From NCBI RefSeq assembly GCF_019145495.1, contig NZ_JAHSTU010000002.1, forward strand, positions 620,001 through 684,000: 64,000 nt of DNA. Reading direction: 5' to 3'. Source of the stretch: Pseudomonas azerbaijanoccidentalis. Lineage in GTDB: Bacteria > Pseudomonadota > Gammaproteobacteria > Pseudomonadales > Pseudomonadaceae. Under the pieces are notes generated by a model that saw nothing but the letters and a program-made list of their open reading frames with translations, was not told where the DNA came from and did not search any database. A program made the position numbers and the translations under genes. Below, in pieces: positions 54,469-64,000 of this stretch (within the stretch, counting starts at the first letter, position 1; each line of letters starts with the position of its first letter).

Positions 54469-55167
54469 ATGAATAGTCCAATACTCGTTACCGGTACCAG
54501 CAAGCGTGTCGGCCTCCAGCTTGCCACTACACTGGCGGAGGCTGGCAACACCGTTATCTGCGTTAGCCGCTCCGGCAATCTTGAGACACCGCACCCGAAT
54601 ATGGTGCCATTCCAGGCAGATCTTGAACTCCAGAGCGATCGCGAAGCACTGATCGCCTATATCAAGGCCAACTTCGACAGCTTGCGTGCCGTGATCCACA
54701 ACGCTTCGTTGTGGCTCGACGACGGCCTCGAAAACCTGAACACCATGTTCAAACTTCATGTCGAAGCGCCCTATCATTTGAATCTCGAACTGGGAGCTCA
54801 TCTGCAGCGGCTGGACAGGTCCGACATTATTCATATCTGCGACGAAACATCATCTCGGGGCAGCAAAAGCCATATTGGATACGCGGCTACCAAATCGGCA
54901 CTGCAAAACATGGTGTTGTCTTTCGCAGAAAAATACGCGCCCACGATCAGGGTGAACGCCATCCTTCCCGGCTTGCTCATCCTCAAGGAAAACAGCACGC
55001 CGGAGTATTCCCAACGGACACTGAAGAAAGCCCTTCTAGAATTTGAGCCCGGCGCACAACCGTTGATCGACGCCGTCATGTTTTTGCTCAACACCGACTA
55101 CAGCACTGGAACCAGCGTCGTCATTAATGGCGGACGCCACATCAAGAAAGGAATCGTGAATGATTGA
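54469..55167 (+). CDS. FolM-like pteridine (dihydromonapterin) reductase
   Basis: 232 residues, SDR fold: nucleotide motif VTGTSKRVGLQLA with the Arg-bearing loop typical of pteridine reductases, HNAS in place of NNAG, and YAATKSAL with the catalytic Tyr and Lys. FolM reduces dihydromonapterin or dihydrofolate. ATG at 54469 has a weak ribosome site; a longer start at 54436 is possible. Translation of the next gene is coupled by an 8-base overlap. The link to the light regulator is inferred. Confidence 0.8.
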   Translation: MNSPILVTGTSKRVGLQLATTLAEAGNTVICVSRSGNLETPHPNMVPFQADLELQSDREALIAYIKANFDSLRAVIHNASLWLDDGLENLNTMFKLHVEAPYHLNLELGAHLQRLDRSDIIHICDETSSRGSKSHIGYAATKSALQNMVLSFAEKYAPTIRVNAILPGLLILKENSTPEYSQRTLKKALLEFEPGAQPLIDAVMFLLNTDYSTGTSVVINGGRHIKKGIVND

Positions 55168-55906
55168 CTCCAAAAAGCTGATTTACCTGCCCGGCTGGAT
55201 AAAGCTGACCATTGTTTCTGCGTTGACCCTGTGCCTGTTCGCAGCGGTCTACGTGTCACTGTCCTTTGTCGGCGTTCCCGATCACAGCGACTGGATACTG
55301 TTGTCCTTGTCACTGGCACAGTTGGCCGCCACCGCGCTGGTTATCAGCCTGATCCTGATATTTGGAGAGCGTGAAGCCAACCTGCATTATCTGATCAGCA
55401 AAACAGAAATGCTGCTGCTCAATAACATGCCGAAAACCCTGCGCAAGATCGAGGATTCGCACGGGCAAAAACTTAATGTAGCGGTGTCTGCGATCAACAA
55501 CATTTTTGGTGCCAACTATCATCTGGAAAACAAAAACACCAAAACCAAAATGTGGATAGGTTTCAATGTCGACCGAATTATCGTCGCCTACTTCCTGAAA
55601 ACTGCCGAATCCATAGAAACCATGCAGAGCATTTTCCAGTACACCTTCGGCGGGGCGGAATCGGTGGGCTACAAAGTCAATTTCGAGCATGCCACCATCA
55701 AAAGCTCCGGGGAGCAGGTGATATCCATCTGGTGCACCTGGCCCGGCATGCAAGATGGCATTAACATTTCCACTGATCTGCTCAATAGCCCCGACAAAAA
55801 GCTATTTATCATCCAGGACATCGCCATGATGACGCAGTCGTTCATACGGACTGCCGAGCGCAATTCGGTGAATATCTATACCGATGCCGATCCCGCTCCT
55901 TTGTAG
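55160..55906 (+). CDS. Two-TM protein of unknown function
   Basis: 248 residues. Two membrane helices at about 15-37 and 45-68 (WIKLTIVSALTLCLFAAVYV, LAQLAATALVISLILIF) precede a soluble domain with a mixed alpha/beta pattern. No family is recognised. It overlaps the FolM-like stop codon by eight bases with AAAGGA upstream, so the two genes form an operon. Confidence 0.7.
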   Translation: MIDSKKLIYLPGWIKLTIVSALTLCLFAAVYVSLSFVGVPDHSDWILLSLSLAQLAATALVISLILIFGEREANLHYLISKTEMLLLNNMPKTLRKIEDSHGQKLNVAVSAINNIFGANYHLENKNTKTKMWIGFNVDRIIVAYFLKTAESIETMQSIFQYTFGGAESVGYKVNFEHATIKSSGEQVISIWCTWPGMQDGINISTDLLNSPDKKLFIIQDIAMMTQSFIRTAERNSVNIYTDADPAPL

Positions 55907-55948
55907 CCATGACTCTCAACGACTTGCCAGAAACCGACAGAGCCTCCC

Positions 55949-56245
55949 ATGAATGACCAACAACGCCTCGAACTCGAAGCCGCGGCCTTTCGCCGGCTAG
56001 TGGCCCACCTGGACAGCCGCAAGGATGTGCAGAATATCGACCTGATGAACCTCTCGGGTTTCTGCCGCAACTGCCTGTCCAAGTGGTACAAGGCCGCTGC
56101 CGACGAACGTCAGATCGAGGTCAGCCTCGATGACGCCCGCGAAGTGGTTTACGGCATGCCGTACGCCGAGTGGAAAGCCCAATTTCAGCAAGAAGCCAAC
56201 GCCGAACAACAAGCCGCGTTCGCCAAAGGAAAACCCAATGAGTGA
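55949..56245 (+). CDS. DUF1244 protein
   Basis: 98 residues. The signature DLMNLSGFCRNCLSKWY with its paired cysteines and MPYAEWKAQFQ identify DUF1244, a small alpha-helical family known by structure but not function. Overlaps the HopJ-like gene by eight bases, so cotranscribed. Confidence 0.88.
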   Translation: MNDQQRLELEAAAFRRLVAHLDSRKDVQNIDLMNLSGFCRNCLSKWYKAAADERQIEVSLDDAREVVYGMPYAEWKAQFQQEANAEQQAAFAKGKPNE

Positions 56246-56576
56246 TTTGAACACCCTGCGCGCCAGCCTCAAGACCGGTGAGCACGTTTTCGCCGACACC
56301 CTGGCGTTCATCGCCGGTGCTTACGACTACCAGCCTCAAGCCTTCAACAACGGCGGTGTGGACAACGCGGCCGGGCAGAACGAAGGTTCGTGCAAGACCC
56401 TGGGCCTGGCATTGCTGGAAGGCCTGAGCGATGAAGAAGCACTGCTGGCGTTCGGCGAGCATTACCGCTCGGTGCTGGCGACGCCGGAAGGCAGCGACCA
56501 CGGCAATATCCGTGCGTTGATTGCCCATGGTCTGGCCGGCGTGAAATTCACCCAGCAACCCCTGACCCGCCGCTGA
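56238..56576 (+). CDS. HopJ-family protein
   Basis: 112 residues, complete: EHVFADTLAFIAGAYDYQPQ and FGEHYRSVLATP are conserved in the family named after the type III effector HopJ of P. syringae. The family is widespread in non-pathogens and lacks a clear secretion signal, so the effector label should not be taken literally. AAAGGA lies upstream, inside the DUF1244 gene. Confidence 0.85.
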   Translation: MSDLNTLRASLKTGEHVFADTLAFIAGAYDYQPQAFNNGGVDNAAGQNEGSCKTLGLALLEGLSDEEALLAFGEHYRSVLATPEGSDHGNIRALIAHGLAGVKFTQQPLTRR

Positions 56577-56579
56577 TTG

Positions 56580-56658
56580 CAAAAGATCGCAGCCTTCGGC
56601 AGCCCCTACATTGATCGCATACCCCTGTAGGAGCTGCCGAAGGCTGCGATCCTTTGAT
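56580..56658. repeat. REP inverted pair
   Basis: AAAAGATCGCAGCCTTCGGCAGCCCCTAC and GTAGGAGCTGCCGAAGGCTGCGATC are inverted copies. Confidence 0.87.
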
Positions 56659-56774
56659 CCATTGCCCTCACATCCAGACTTTTAAGATTGACCCGGCAAC
56701 TTTATTTCGTTTGCCGAGTACCGCTGCTGACGGCTTAGATAAAAAGAAGTCCTCCTTCTTCCGAGCCGGCCCCC

Positions 56775-58025
56775 ATGCGCAGCGAAACCATCAGCCAGTC
56801 GATCAACATCGTTCACCCTGTCACCCTCAGCCACGGCAAAAATGCCGAGGTGTGGGACACCGACGGCAAACGCTACATCGACTTTGTCGGTGGTATTGGC
56901 GTGCTGAACCTCGGCCATTGCCATCCCGCCATCGTCGACGCCATTCGCGAACAAGCCACGCGCCTGACCCACTACGCGTTCAATGCCGCGCCTCATGGAC
57001 CCTACATCGACTTGATGGACCGCCTGAGCGCGTTTATCCCGGTCGATTACCCGGTTAGCGGCATGCTGACCAACAGTGGCGCCGAAGCGGCTGAGAACGC
57101 GCTGAAGATCGTCCGTGGCGCAACCGGTCGTAGCGCGGTGATTGCCTTCGACGGCGCCTTCCACGGTCGCACCCTGGCAACGCTGAACCTCAACGGCAAG
57201 GTCGCGCCTTACAAACAAAAAGTCGGTGTGTTGCCGGGGCCTGTGTATCACTTGCCCTTCCCCAGCGCGGACAACGGAGTGACCTGTGCTGAAGCCCTGA
57301 AAGCCATGGAGCGCCTGTTCAGCGTTGAAATCGACGTCGAGGATGTCGCCTGCTTCATCGTCGAGCCGGTGCAAGGTGAAGCCGGCTTTCTGGCCATGGA
57401 CGTCGAGTTTGCCCAAGCGCTGCGCAAATTCTGCGACGACAAAGGCATTGTGTTGATCGCCGATGAAATCCAGTCCGGTTTCGGCCGCACCGGCCAGCGC
57501 TTTGCGTTCTCGCGACTGGGCATCGAACCAGACCTGATCCTGCTTGGCAAAAGCATCGCTGGCGGCGTGCCGCTGGGTGCAGTGGTCGGGCGCAAATCAC
57601 TGCTCGACAATTTGCCCAAGGGTGGACTGGGTGGCACCTATTCCGGCAATCCCATTGCCTGCGCCGCCGCGTTGGCGACGCTGGATGAAATGACGGATGC
57701 CAACCTGCAGTCCTGGGGCGCGCAGCAGGAGGAGGCGATTGTCAGTCGCTACGAAACCTGGCGCGCAAGCAAGCTGTCGCCGTATCTGGGACGCCTGACC
57801 GGTGTCGGCGCGATGCGCGGCATCGAGCTGGCACATGCCGACGGCACGCCCGCTGCCGCACAATTGACGCAACTGCTGGCCTTGGCGCGGGATGCAGGTT
57901 TGCTGCTGATGCCCAGTGGCAAGTCGCGCCACATCATTCGGCTGTTGGCGCCGCTGACCACTGAAGCTGCGGTGCTGGAAGAAGGGCTGGATATCCTTGA
58001 AGCCTGCCTGGCAAAACTGATCTGA
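56775..58025 (+). CDS. Class III aminotransferase, 4-aminobutyrate aminotransferase-like
   Basis: 416 residues, fold-type I PLP enzyme. TNSGAEAAENALKIVR binds the phosphate, VEPVQGEAGF and IADEIQSGFGRTG carry the PLP-ring Asp, and the Schiff-base Lys is in LLGKSIAGG. The pattern matches GabT-like enzymes that transfer amino groups from omega-amino acids to 2-oxoglutarate. No gabD is next to it, so this is a paralogue; the exact substrate is uncertain. Confidence 0.88.
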   Translation: MRSETISQSINIVHPVTLSHGKNAEVWDTDGKRYIDFVGGIGVLNLGHCHPAIVDAIREQATRLTHYAFNAAPHGPYIDLMDRLSAFIPVDYPVSGMLTNSGAEAAENALKIVRGATGRSAVIAFDGAFHGRTLATLNLNGKVAPYKQKVGVLPGPVYHLPFPSADNGVTCAEALKAMERLFSVEIDVEDVACFIVEPVQGEAGFLAMDVEFAQALRKFCDDKGIVLIADEIQSGFGRTGQRFAFSRLGIEPDLILLGKSIAGGVPLGAVVGRKSLLDNLPKGGLGGTYSGNPIACAAALATLDEMTDANLQSWGAQQEEAIVSRYETWRASKLSPYLGRLTGVGAMRGIELAHADGTPAAAQLTQLLALARDAGLLLMPSGKSRHIIRLLAPLTTEAAVLEEGLDILEACLAKLI

Positions 58026-58027
58026 CC

Positions 58028-58112
58028 TGTAGGAGCTGCCGAAGGCTGCGATCTTTTGATCTGGCTCTTGAAGATCAAGATCAAAAGATCGCAGCCTTCG
58101 GCAGCTCCTACG
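58028..58112. repeat. REP inverted pair, outward-facing order
   Basis: GTAGGAGCTGCCGAAGGCTGCGATCTTTTGATC is followed by GATCAAAAGATCGCAGCCTTCGGCAGCTCCTAC. The two arms are in the opposite order from the other pairs in this window; the 20-base centre separates GATC-containing ends. Confidence 0.87.
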
Positions 58113-58140
58113 CCATGGGAATCATGTTTTTCATAGGAAC

Positions 58141-58167
58141 AAAAAACCGGCCGAAGCCGGTTTTTTC
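58141..58167. terminator. Terminator of trxB
   Basis: AAAAAACCGGC and GCCGGTTTTTT form an 11-bp stem with a CGAA tetraloop; A/T runs flank both sides. Confidence 0.9.
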
Positions 58168-58185
58168 ATTTCGATGACTGCAGAT

Positions 58186-59190
<1,005 letters not shown>

Positions 59191-59457
59191 TCACCGGCGG
59201 GAATAAAAAAGGACCATTGAAAGCACTTGGGGAAGGCTTGAACTCGACAGTCCTGTAAAAAGATTGGGTGCAGCGTATCGAGGGGGCGAAGATTAAGGAA
59301 ATACGGTTTAACAATCCAGCTCATAGGTGGTCTCTATCCCGTCAGCGTGCTTTTCAGGACGCCTTTGTTACAGTGAATGTCGATACTGCTGCCGCGCTTT
59401 CACCCGTCAGGCAAAGCCGGTAAGGTCGGCGCGTTTACCCTTTGCTCGGAGCACGTT

Positions 59458-60210
59458 ATGCCCGCCCCCGTTCTGTCCGGCCCGCAATACCTGCGCGAAG
59501 GCCTCAAGCTGGTCCTGAGCCCGGGCCTGCGTTTGTTTGTGTTGTTGCCGCTGGCGATCAACCTGGTGCTGTTCGTCGGATTGATCTATCTGGCCGGCCA
59601 TCAGTTCAGCCTGTGGGTCGATACGCTGATGCCGTCCCTGCCCGAGTGGCTGAGTTTCCTCAGTTACATCCTCTGGCCGCTGTTCGTGGTGCTGGTGGTG
59701 TTGATGGTGTTCTTCACCTTCACCATGCTCGCCAACATCATCGCTGCGCCGTTCAACGGTTTTCTCGCGGAGAAAGTCGAAGTGGTGGTGCGTGGCACCG
59801 ACGACTTCCCGGCCTTCAGCTGGGGCGAGCTGATCGCGATGATCCCGCGCACCCTCGCCCGCGAAATGCGCAAGCTCGGCTACTTCCTGCCGCGGGCCAT
59901 CGGGCTGTTCATCCTCTCGTTCATCCCGGTGGTGAACATCATCGCCGCACCGCTGTGGCTGCTGTTCGGCGTGTGGATGATGGCGATCCAGTACATCGAC
60001 TACCCGGCGGACAACCACAAGCTGGGCTGGAACGAGATGCTCGCCTGGCTGCGAGAAAAGCGCTGGCAGAGCATGGGGTTTGGCGGCAGCGTTTACCTGG
60101 TGTTGCTGATCCCGGTGGTCAATATTCTGATGATGCCGGCCGCTGTAGCCGGGGCGACGCTGTTCTGGGTACGTGAACGCGGTGCCGAGAGTCTGGTAGT
60201 GCAACGCTGA
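59458..60210 (+). CDS. cysZ: Sulfate transporter CysZ
   Basis: 250 residues with four or more long membrane helices and the CysZ features [18 protein letters not shown] and the [11 protein letters not shown] segment. CysZ imports sulfate for cysteine synthesis. ATG at 59458 has GGAG seven bases upstream; a longer reading from 59377 adds a 27-residue N-terminus that is not seen in the family. Confidence 0.92.
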   Translation: MPAPVLSGPQYLREGLKLVLSPGLRLFVLLPLAINLVLFVGLIYLAGHQFSLWVDTLMPSLPEWLSFLSYILWPLFVVLVVLMVFFTFTMLANIIAAPFNGFLAEKVEVVVRGTDDFPAFSWGELIAMIPRTLAREMRKLGYFLPRAIGLFILSFIPVVNIIAAPLWLLFGVWMMAIQYIDYPADNHKLGWNEMLAWLREKRWQSMGFGGSVYLVLLIPVVNILMMPAAVAGATLFWVRERGAESLVVQR

Positions 60211-60274
60211 GCCATTCATAAATCCATCATCTGAACGTCACAACGTCGACACGGCCCCAGCTGAAACTGGGGTC

Positions 60275-61450
60275 ATGACGACAGCTCTGCATATCACCCT
60301 GATCACCGAAACCTTCCCACCGGAAATCAACGGCGTGGCCAATACCCTGGGCCGCTTGTGCGACGGCTTGCGCGCACGCGGGCATCAGGTGGAGTTGGTC
60401 CGACCGCGTCAGGGTTGCGACCAATCAATGGGCAGCGACGATGAATTGCTGTTGTGTAGAGGCTGGCCGCTGCCCGGCTACCCAGGCTTGCAATGGGGTC
60501 AGTCGTCGATGCACAAGCTGCTGCGGCGCTGGAAGCGTCATCGCCCGGATGTGTTGTACATCGCCACTGAGGGGCCGCTCGGTTTGTCGGCATTGCGCGC
60601 GGCACGCCGTTTGGGGATTTCAGTGGTCAGCGGTTTTCACACCAATTTCCAGCAGTACTCCAGCCAGTACGGCCTCGGCTTGCTCACGCGTTTGCTGACC
60701 CATTACCTGCGCTGGTTTCACAACCGCTCGAACCTGACGCTGGTGCCGAGTGTCAGCCAGCGAATGGAACTGGAACGCCGGCATTTCGAGCGTCTGGCGT
60801 TGCTGTCTCGCGGTGTCGACAGCCAGCTGTTCCACCCGACCAAACGCTTGAACGCGCTGCGCGAGCAATGGGGACTGGGTGAGAACGACATTGCTGTGAT
60901 TCATGTAGGACGTTTGGCCCCGGAGAAAAACCTGGGCTTGCTCAAGCGCTGTTTCGATACCCTCAAGGCGACTTATCCACAACGCAACTTGAAGCTGATC
61001 GTGGTGGGCGATGGCCCGCAACGCCTGCTGATGGAAAGCGAAATGCCCGAAGCAATCTTCTGCGGTGCCCAACGCGGCGAAGCCCTGGCCAGTCACTATG
61101 CGTCGGGGGATGTGTTTCTGTTTCCCAGCCTGACTGAAACCTTCGGCAATGTGGTGCTGGAGGCATTGGCCTCGGGGTTGGGTGTGGTGGCTTACGATCA
61201 GGCTGCGGCGGCGCAGCACATCCGCCATGGCTACAACGGCGTGTCGGCGATGCCGGGGGACGAAGAGGCGTTCTGCGATGCGGCGGCGTGGTTGCTGGAA
61301 GAGCGCGAAACCTTGCGCTGCGTGCGGCTCAATGCGCGCCAGCATGCCAGTCGGCAGGGTTGGCCGGCGATCATTGAACAATTTGAAGGGCAGTTGCGGG
61401 GTGCTTGTGTTGGGGAGCAGGTGGTGCCGAATGCGCCGACTGTGCCCTGA
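60275..61450 (+). CDS. GT4-family glycosyltransferase
   Basis: 391 residues in two Rossmann halves. The N-terminus has ITETFPPEINGVANT, and the donor-binding half has VGRLAPEKNL and FPSLTETFGNVVLEALASG with the E-x7-E motif of GT-B retaining enzymes. Similar to mannosyl/glucosyltransferases related to phosphatidylinositol mannosyltransferases. The acceptor is not known. A 6-bp hairpin CCCCAG/CTGGGG ends two bases before the ATG and may limit translation. Confidence 0.85.
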   Translation: MTTALHITLITETFPPEINGVANTLGRLCDGLRARGHQVELVRPRQGCDQSMGSDDELLLCRGWPLPGYPGLQWGQSSMHKLLRRWKRHRPDVLYIATEGPLGLSALRAARRLGISVVSGFHTNFQQYSSQYGLGLLTRLLTHYLRWFHNRSNLTLVPSVSQRMELERRHFERLALLSRGVDSQLFHPTKRLNALREQWGLGENDIAVIHVGRLAPEKNLGLLKRCFDTLKATYPQRNLKLIVVGDGPQRLLMESEMPEAIFCGAQRGEALASHYASGDVFLFPSLTETFGNVVLEALASGLGVVAYDQAAAAQHIRHGYNGVSAMPGDEEAFCDAAAWLLEERETLRCVRLNARQHASRQGWPAIIEQFEGQLRGACVGEQVVPNAPTVP

Positions 61451-61469
61451 TGTTTTGCTGACTTGAAGT

Positions 61470-61552
61470 CCCTCATCGCCAGCAGGCTGGCTCCCACATG
61501 GGATCTGCGGTGTACACAGAACCTGTGGGAGCCAGCCTGCTGGCGATGGGGC
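61470..61552. repeat. REP inverted pair (CCAGCCTGCTGGCGATGG type)
   Basis: CATCGCCAGCAGGCTGGCTCCCACA and TGTGGGAGCCAGCCTGCTGGCGATG are inverted around about 30 bases; third REP variant in the window. Confidence 0.85.
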
Positions 61553-61562
61553 TTGATCAGGC

Positions 61563-62666
61563 TTAAACCAGCGTCATCAACGCCTCACGGCTGAACGGCA
61601 GGATGTCCTCCTCACGACCGTCACGCACTTTCTGCGCCCAGTCCGGGTCCACCAGCAACGCACGACCCACCGCCACCAGATCGAACTCGTCATTGTTCAA
61701 ACGCTCCAGCAGTTTTTCCAGGCTGGCCGGTTGTGCGACCTTGTCGGTGTTGACCATGAACTGCAGGAACTCGCCATCCAGGCCAACGCTGCCCACGGTG
61801 ATGGTCGGCTTGCCGGTGAGTTTGCGGGTCCAGCCTGCCAGGTTCAGCTCGGAACCGTCGAACTCCGGTTCCCAGAAACGGCGCGTCGAGCAATGGAAAA
61901 TATCCACGCCTGCGTCGGACAATGGCTGGAGGAATTCACCCAACGCTTGCGGGGTTTGCACCAGACGTGCGGTGTAATCCTGCTGCTTCCACTGCGAGAA
62001 ACGGAAGATGATCGGGAAGCCTTCGCCGACCGCCGCACGCGCCGCCTGAATCAGTTCGATGGCAAAACGCGAACGGTTGGCCAGGCTGCCACCGTATTCG
62101 TCAGTGCGCTGGTTGCTGCCTTCCCAGAAGAACTGGTCTACCAGATAGCCGTGAGCGCCGTGGATTTCCACGCCGTCCATGCCGATGCTCTGGGCATCCT
62201 TGGCGGCCTGGGCGAACGCGGCAATCACGTCCTGAATGTCTTGGTGGGTCATGCCGTGAACCACGACTTGCCCGTCCTTGATTTTCTCCGACGGCCCGTA
62301 ACCCGGCACGCTGGCGTCCGGCTCGGTGCCGATGCGACGCACACTGCCGACATGCCACAACTGCGGAACGATCTTGCCGCCTTCGGCATGGACCGCGTCG
62401 ACCACTTTCTTCCAGCCGGCCAGCGCGGCCTCACCGTAGAAATGCGGTACGTTCGGGTAACCGTTGGAAGCCTGGTGACCGACGGTGGTGCCCTCGGTGA
62501 TGATCAAGCCAACGCCCGCAGCGGCACGACGACGGTAATACTCGATGACTTTGGAGTTAGGCACGCCACCCGGTGAAAACGAGCGGGTCATTGGCGCCAT
62601 GACAACGCGGGTCGGCAGTTCGAGGGTGCCGAGGTGGAACGGTTTGAACAGGGCTTTGACGGGCAT
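61563..62666 (-). CDS. Old yellow enzyme-family NADH:flavin oxidoreductase
   Basis: 367 residues, TIM barrel. FMN and substrate signatures are seen: MAPMTRSF near residue 25, ITEGTTVGHQA, QLWHVGSVRR, the HGAHGYLVDQFFW segment containing the phenolic-ligand His/Gly pair, and GRALLVDPDW. Reduces activated alkenes, nitro compounds or quinones with NAD(P)H, as in xenobiotic reductases. ATG at 62666 follows GGAG. Natural substrate unknown. Confidence 0.92.
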   Translation of the reverse strand: MPVKALFKPFHLGTLELPTRVVMAPMTRSFSPGGVPNSKVIEYYRRRAAAGVGLIITEGTTVGHQASNGYPNVPHFYGEAALAGWKKVVDAVHAEGGKIVPQLWHVGSVRRIGTEPDASVPGYGPSEKIKDGQVVVHGMTHQDIQDVIAAFAQAAKDAQSIGMDGVEIHGAHGYLVDQFFWEGSNQRTDEYGGSLANRSRFAIELIQAARAAVGEGFPIIFRFSQWKQQDYTARLVQTPQALGEFLQPLSDAGVDIFHCSTRRFWEPEFDGSELNLAGWTRKLTGKPTITVGSVGLDGEFLQFMVNTDKVAQPASLEKLLERLNNDEFDLVAVGRALLVDPDWAQKVRDGREEDILPFSREALMTLV

Positions 62667-62772
62667 GGGACGCTCCACGGAAGAATGACTTTATGACGGC
62701 GATAATATGGAGAGTCCGAGGCCTTGAACAGCATTATTGATTTTGGTGATTAAGAGTCAAAAGACACAAAGC

Positions 62773-62848
62773 AAAAGATCGCAGCCTTCGGCACCTCCTA
62801 CGGGTACACATTCGCCGTAGGAGCTGCCGAAGGCTGCGATCCCCTGAT
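62773..62848. repeat. REP inverted pair
   Basis: AAAAGATCGCAGCCTTCGGCACCTCCTAC and GTAGGAGCTGCCGAAGGCTGCGATC inverted, separating the old yellow enzyme and glutathione peroxidase genes. Confidence 0.87.
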
Positions 62849-62861
62849 CTTGATCTCTGGC

Positions 62862-63344
62862 TTAACTCAGCGCTTTTTCAATCGCGTGAACGATGGTCGG
62901 ATCATCCGGTGCCGTACGCGGCGAGAAACGCGCCAGTACGCGACCATCCTTGCCCAGCAGGAATTTTTCGAAGTTCCAGGTGATGTCCCCCGGAAACTCC
63001 GCGCCCTCGCCTGCCAGCAATTTGTACAACTGATGACGCTCGTGACCGTTGACTTCCAGCTTGCTGGACAACGGAAAGGTCACGCCGTAGTTGAGGCTGC
63101 AAAAATCCTGGATCTCTTGCTCGGTGCCCGGCTCCTGCCCGGCAAACTGGTTGCACGGCAAACCTAGCACGCTGAAACCCTTGGCCTTGTATTGCTGGTA
63201 GAGGTTTTCCAGCGCGGCATATTGCGGGGTAAGGCCACATTTGGAGGCAACGTTGACCACCAGCACGACTTGCCCCTTGAACGGTGCCAGAGGTAGCGCC
63301 TGACCATCCAGGGCTGTCAAATTAAGGTCGTGAAAAGCACTCAT
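62862..63344 (-). CDS. Glutathione peroxidase family protein
   Basis: 160 residues, thioredoxin fold. The catalytic Cys36 (not selenocysteine) is in ASKCGLTPQY; LPCNQFAGQEPG supplies the resolving Cys region and Gln; WNFEKFL carries the conserved Trp-Asn. It reduces peroxides using thioredoxin or glutathione. Non-metazoan members prefer thioredoxin, so a TrxB-linked activity is likely. Confidence 0.93.
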   Translation of the reverse strand: MSAFHDLNLTALDGQALPLAPFKGQVVLVVNVASKCGLTPQYAALENLYQQYKAKGFSVLGLPCNQFAGQEPGTEQEIQDFCSLNYGVTFPLSSKLEVNGHERHQLYKLLAGEGAEFPGDITWNFEKFLLGKDGRVLARFSPRTAPDDPTIVHAIEKALS

Positions 63345-63416
63345 GAGGTACTCCAGATTCCAGTGTTCTTCTCGAAACAGCCGCTTGGCGGTGTTACACG
63401 GACAGCCGCAGACTAA

Positions 63417-63437
63417 AAAGGCGCCCTCGGGGCGCCT
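63417..63437 (-). terminator. Terminator of slyD
   Basis: AGGCGCC and GGCGCCT around CTCGG, with TTTTT on the minus strand. Confidence 0.75.
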
Positions 63438-63467
63438 CTCCAGTACTCGAAAGCTTAGCGCAGAAAA

Positions 63468-63953
63468 TCAGTGGTGATGGCCACCTTCGCCATGGACGTG
63501 GCCATGAGCGATTTCTTCCTGGCTGGCGTCACGGATGTCAATGATCTTGACCTGGAAATTCAGGCGCTGACCAGCCAACGGGTGGTTACCGTCAACGGTA
63601 ACGTCGTCGCCGTCCAGATCACGAATGGTCACGATTTGCATCTGGCCGTCCGGAGCGGAAGCGTGGAACTGCATGCCCACTTCCAGCTCGTCAACGCCTT
63701 CGAACATGCTGCGGCTCAGGGTGCTGACCAGTTCGGCAGCGTACTCGCCGTAAGCATCTTCAGGTTCAACGGCTACGGTCAGCTCGTCGCCGACAGCTTT
63801 GCCTTCCAGCGCCTTTTCCAGGCCCGGGATGATGTTGCCTGCGCCTTGCAGGTAGACCAGCGGCGCGCCGCCGGCGGAGCTGTCGATGACCTCACCAGCG
63901 TCGTTGGTCAGGGTATAGTCGATGGAGACAGCCTTATTGGCGGCGATCAGCAT
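63468..63953 (-). CDS. slyD: FKBP-type peptidyl-prolyl isomerase SlyD
   Basis: 161 residues. The FKBP domain begins TLTNDAGEVIDSS; the chaperone (IF) insert lies between residues 70 and 120; the C-terminus is a short metal-binding tail (GHVHGEGGHHH). SlyD combines isomerase and chaperone activity and can supply nickel to hydrogenases, which is not evident here. Confidence 0.95.
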   Translation of the reverse strand: MLIAANKAVSIDYTLTNDAGEVIDSSAGGAPLVYLQGAGNIIPGLEKALEGKAVGDELTVAVEPEDAYGEYAAELVSTLSRSMFEGVDELEVGMQFHASAPDGQMQIVTIRDLDGDDVTVDGNHPLAGQRLNFQVKIIDIRDASQEEIAHGHVHGEGGHHH

Positions 63954-64000
63954 GGGGCGAGACCTTTTGCATAAGAATATTGAAAGACCCAGTTTAGCGA

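Noticed and set aside
56238..56576. HopJ-like gene as evidence for a type III secretion system
   Set aside because: No secretion apparatus or hrp box is present, and the family is common in bacteria that lack such systems.

Overview
The window reads as chromosomal DNA of a fluorescent pseudomonad (Pseudomonas fluorescens complex). The GC-rich, densely packed genes encode proteins typical of Pseudomonas (CyoABCDE, NorR/Hmp, HmgA/FahA/MaiA with an IclR regulator, YebG, DUF3509, HopJ-family, CheV). Many gaps hold the roughly 75-base inverted REP pair whose arms read GATCGCAGCCTTCGGCAGCT. No rRNA, tRNA, CRISPR array, transposase or phage structural gene was seen. The species cannot be fixed from sequence alone.

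Left part (1-16 kb): a KamA-family radical SAM gene (cut by the window edge) and a YfcF-like GST lie on the minus strand. They are followed by an MFS/ATP-grasp/RidA/cupin operon that diverges from a MocR-type PLP-dependent regulator; this looks like a small uncharacterised amino-acid or peptide metabolism locus. Next come the cytochrome bo3 oxidase operon cyoABCDE, dsbB, and a nitric-oxide defence pair: hmp divergent from norR, with NorR-type GT-N7-AC sites between them.

Middle part (16-46 kb): cheV, GNAT, a secreted protein, a CxxCxxCC protein, a GhrB-like reductase, an EamA exporter and an AraC regulator. Then a Fur-linked iron block runs DUF3649, PepSY reductase, DUF3325, FecI, FecR, TonB receptor. 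After that come an HPF-like protein, a LysR/serine deaminase pair, DUF3509, PsiE, LexA-boxed yebG, a leucine-dehydrogenase-like protein lacking the catalytic lysine, SirB1, the homogentisate operon with hmgR, and a MalT-like LuxR regulator beside DUF1329/DUF1302 envelope genes.

Right part (46-64 kb): an AT-rich insert carries a stand-alone colicin E9-type HNH nuclease and its Im9-like immunity gene. A class II aldolase, an alpha/beta hydrolase and an SDR follow. Then comes a probable blue-light module: a short LOV photoreceptor, a PilZ-like protein, and a MerR/LitR-type regulator whose B12-binding histidines are missing, next to an ABM-domain membrane protein, a FolM-like pteridine reductase and a two-TM protein. 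The end holds housekeeping genes: DUF1244, HopJ-like, GabT-like aminotransferase, trxB, cysZ, a GT4 glycosyltransferase, an old yellow enzyme, glutathione peroxidase and slyD.

The most unusual items are the solo HNH nuclease/immunity pair, the LOV/LitR neighbourhood, the MocR/ATP-grasp/KamA locus, and the LeuDH-like protein with valine in place of the catalytic lysine.
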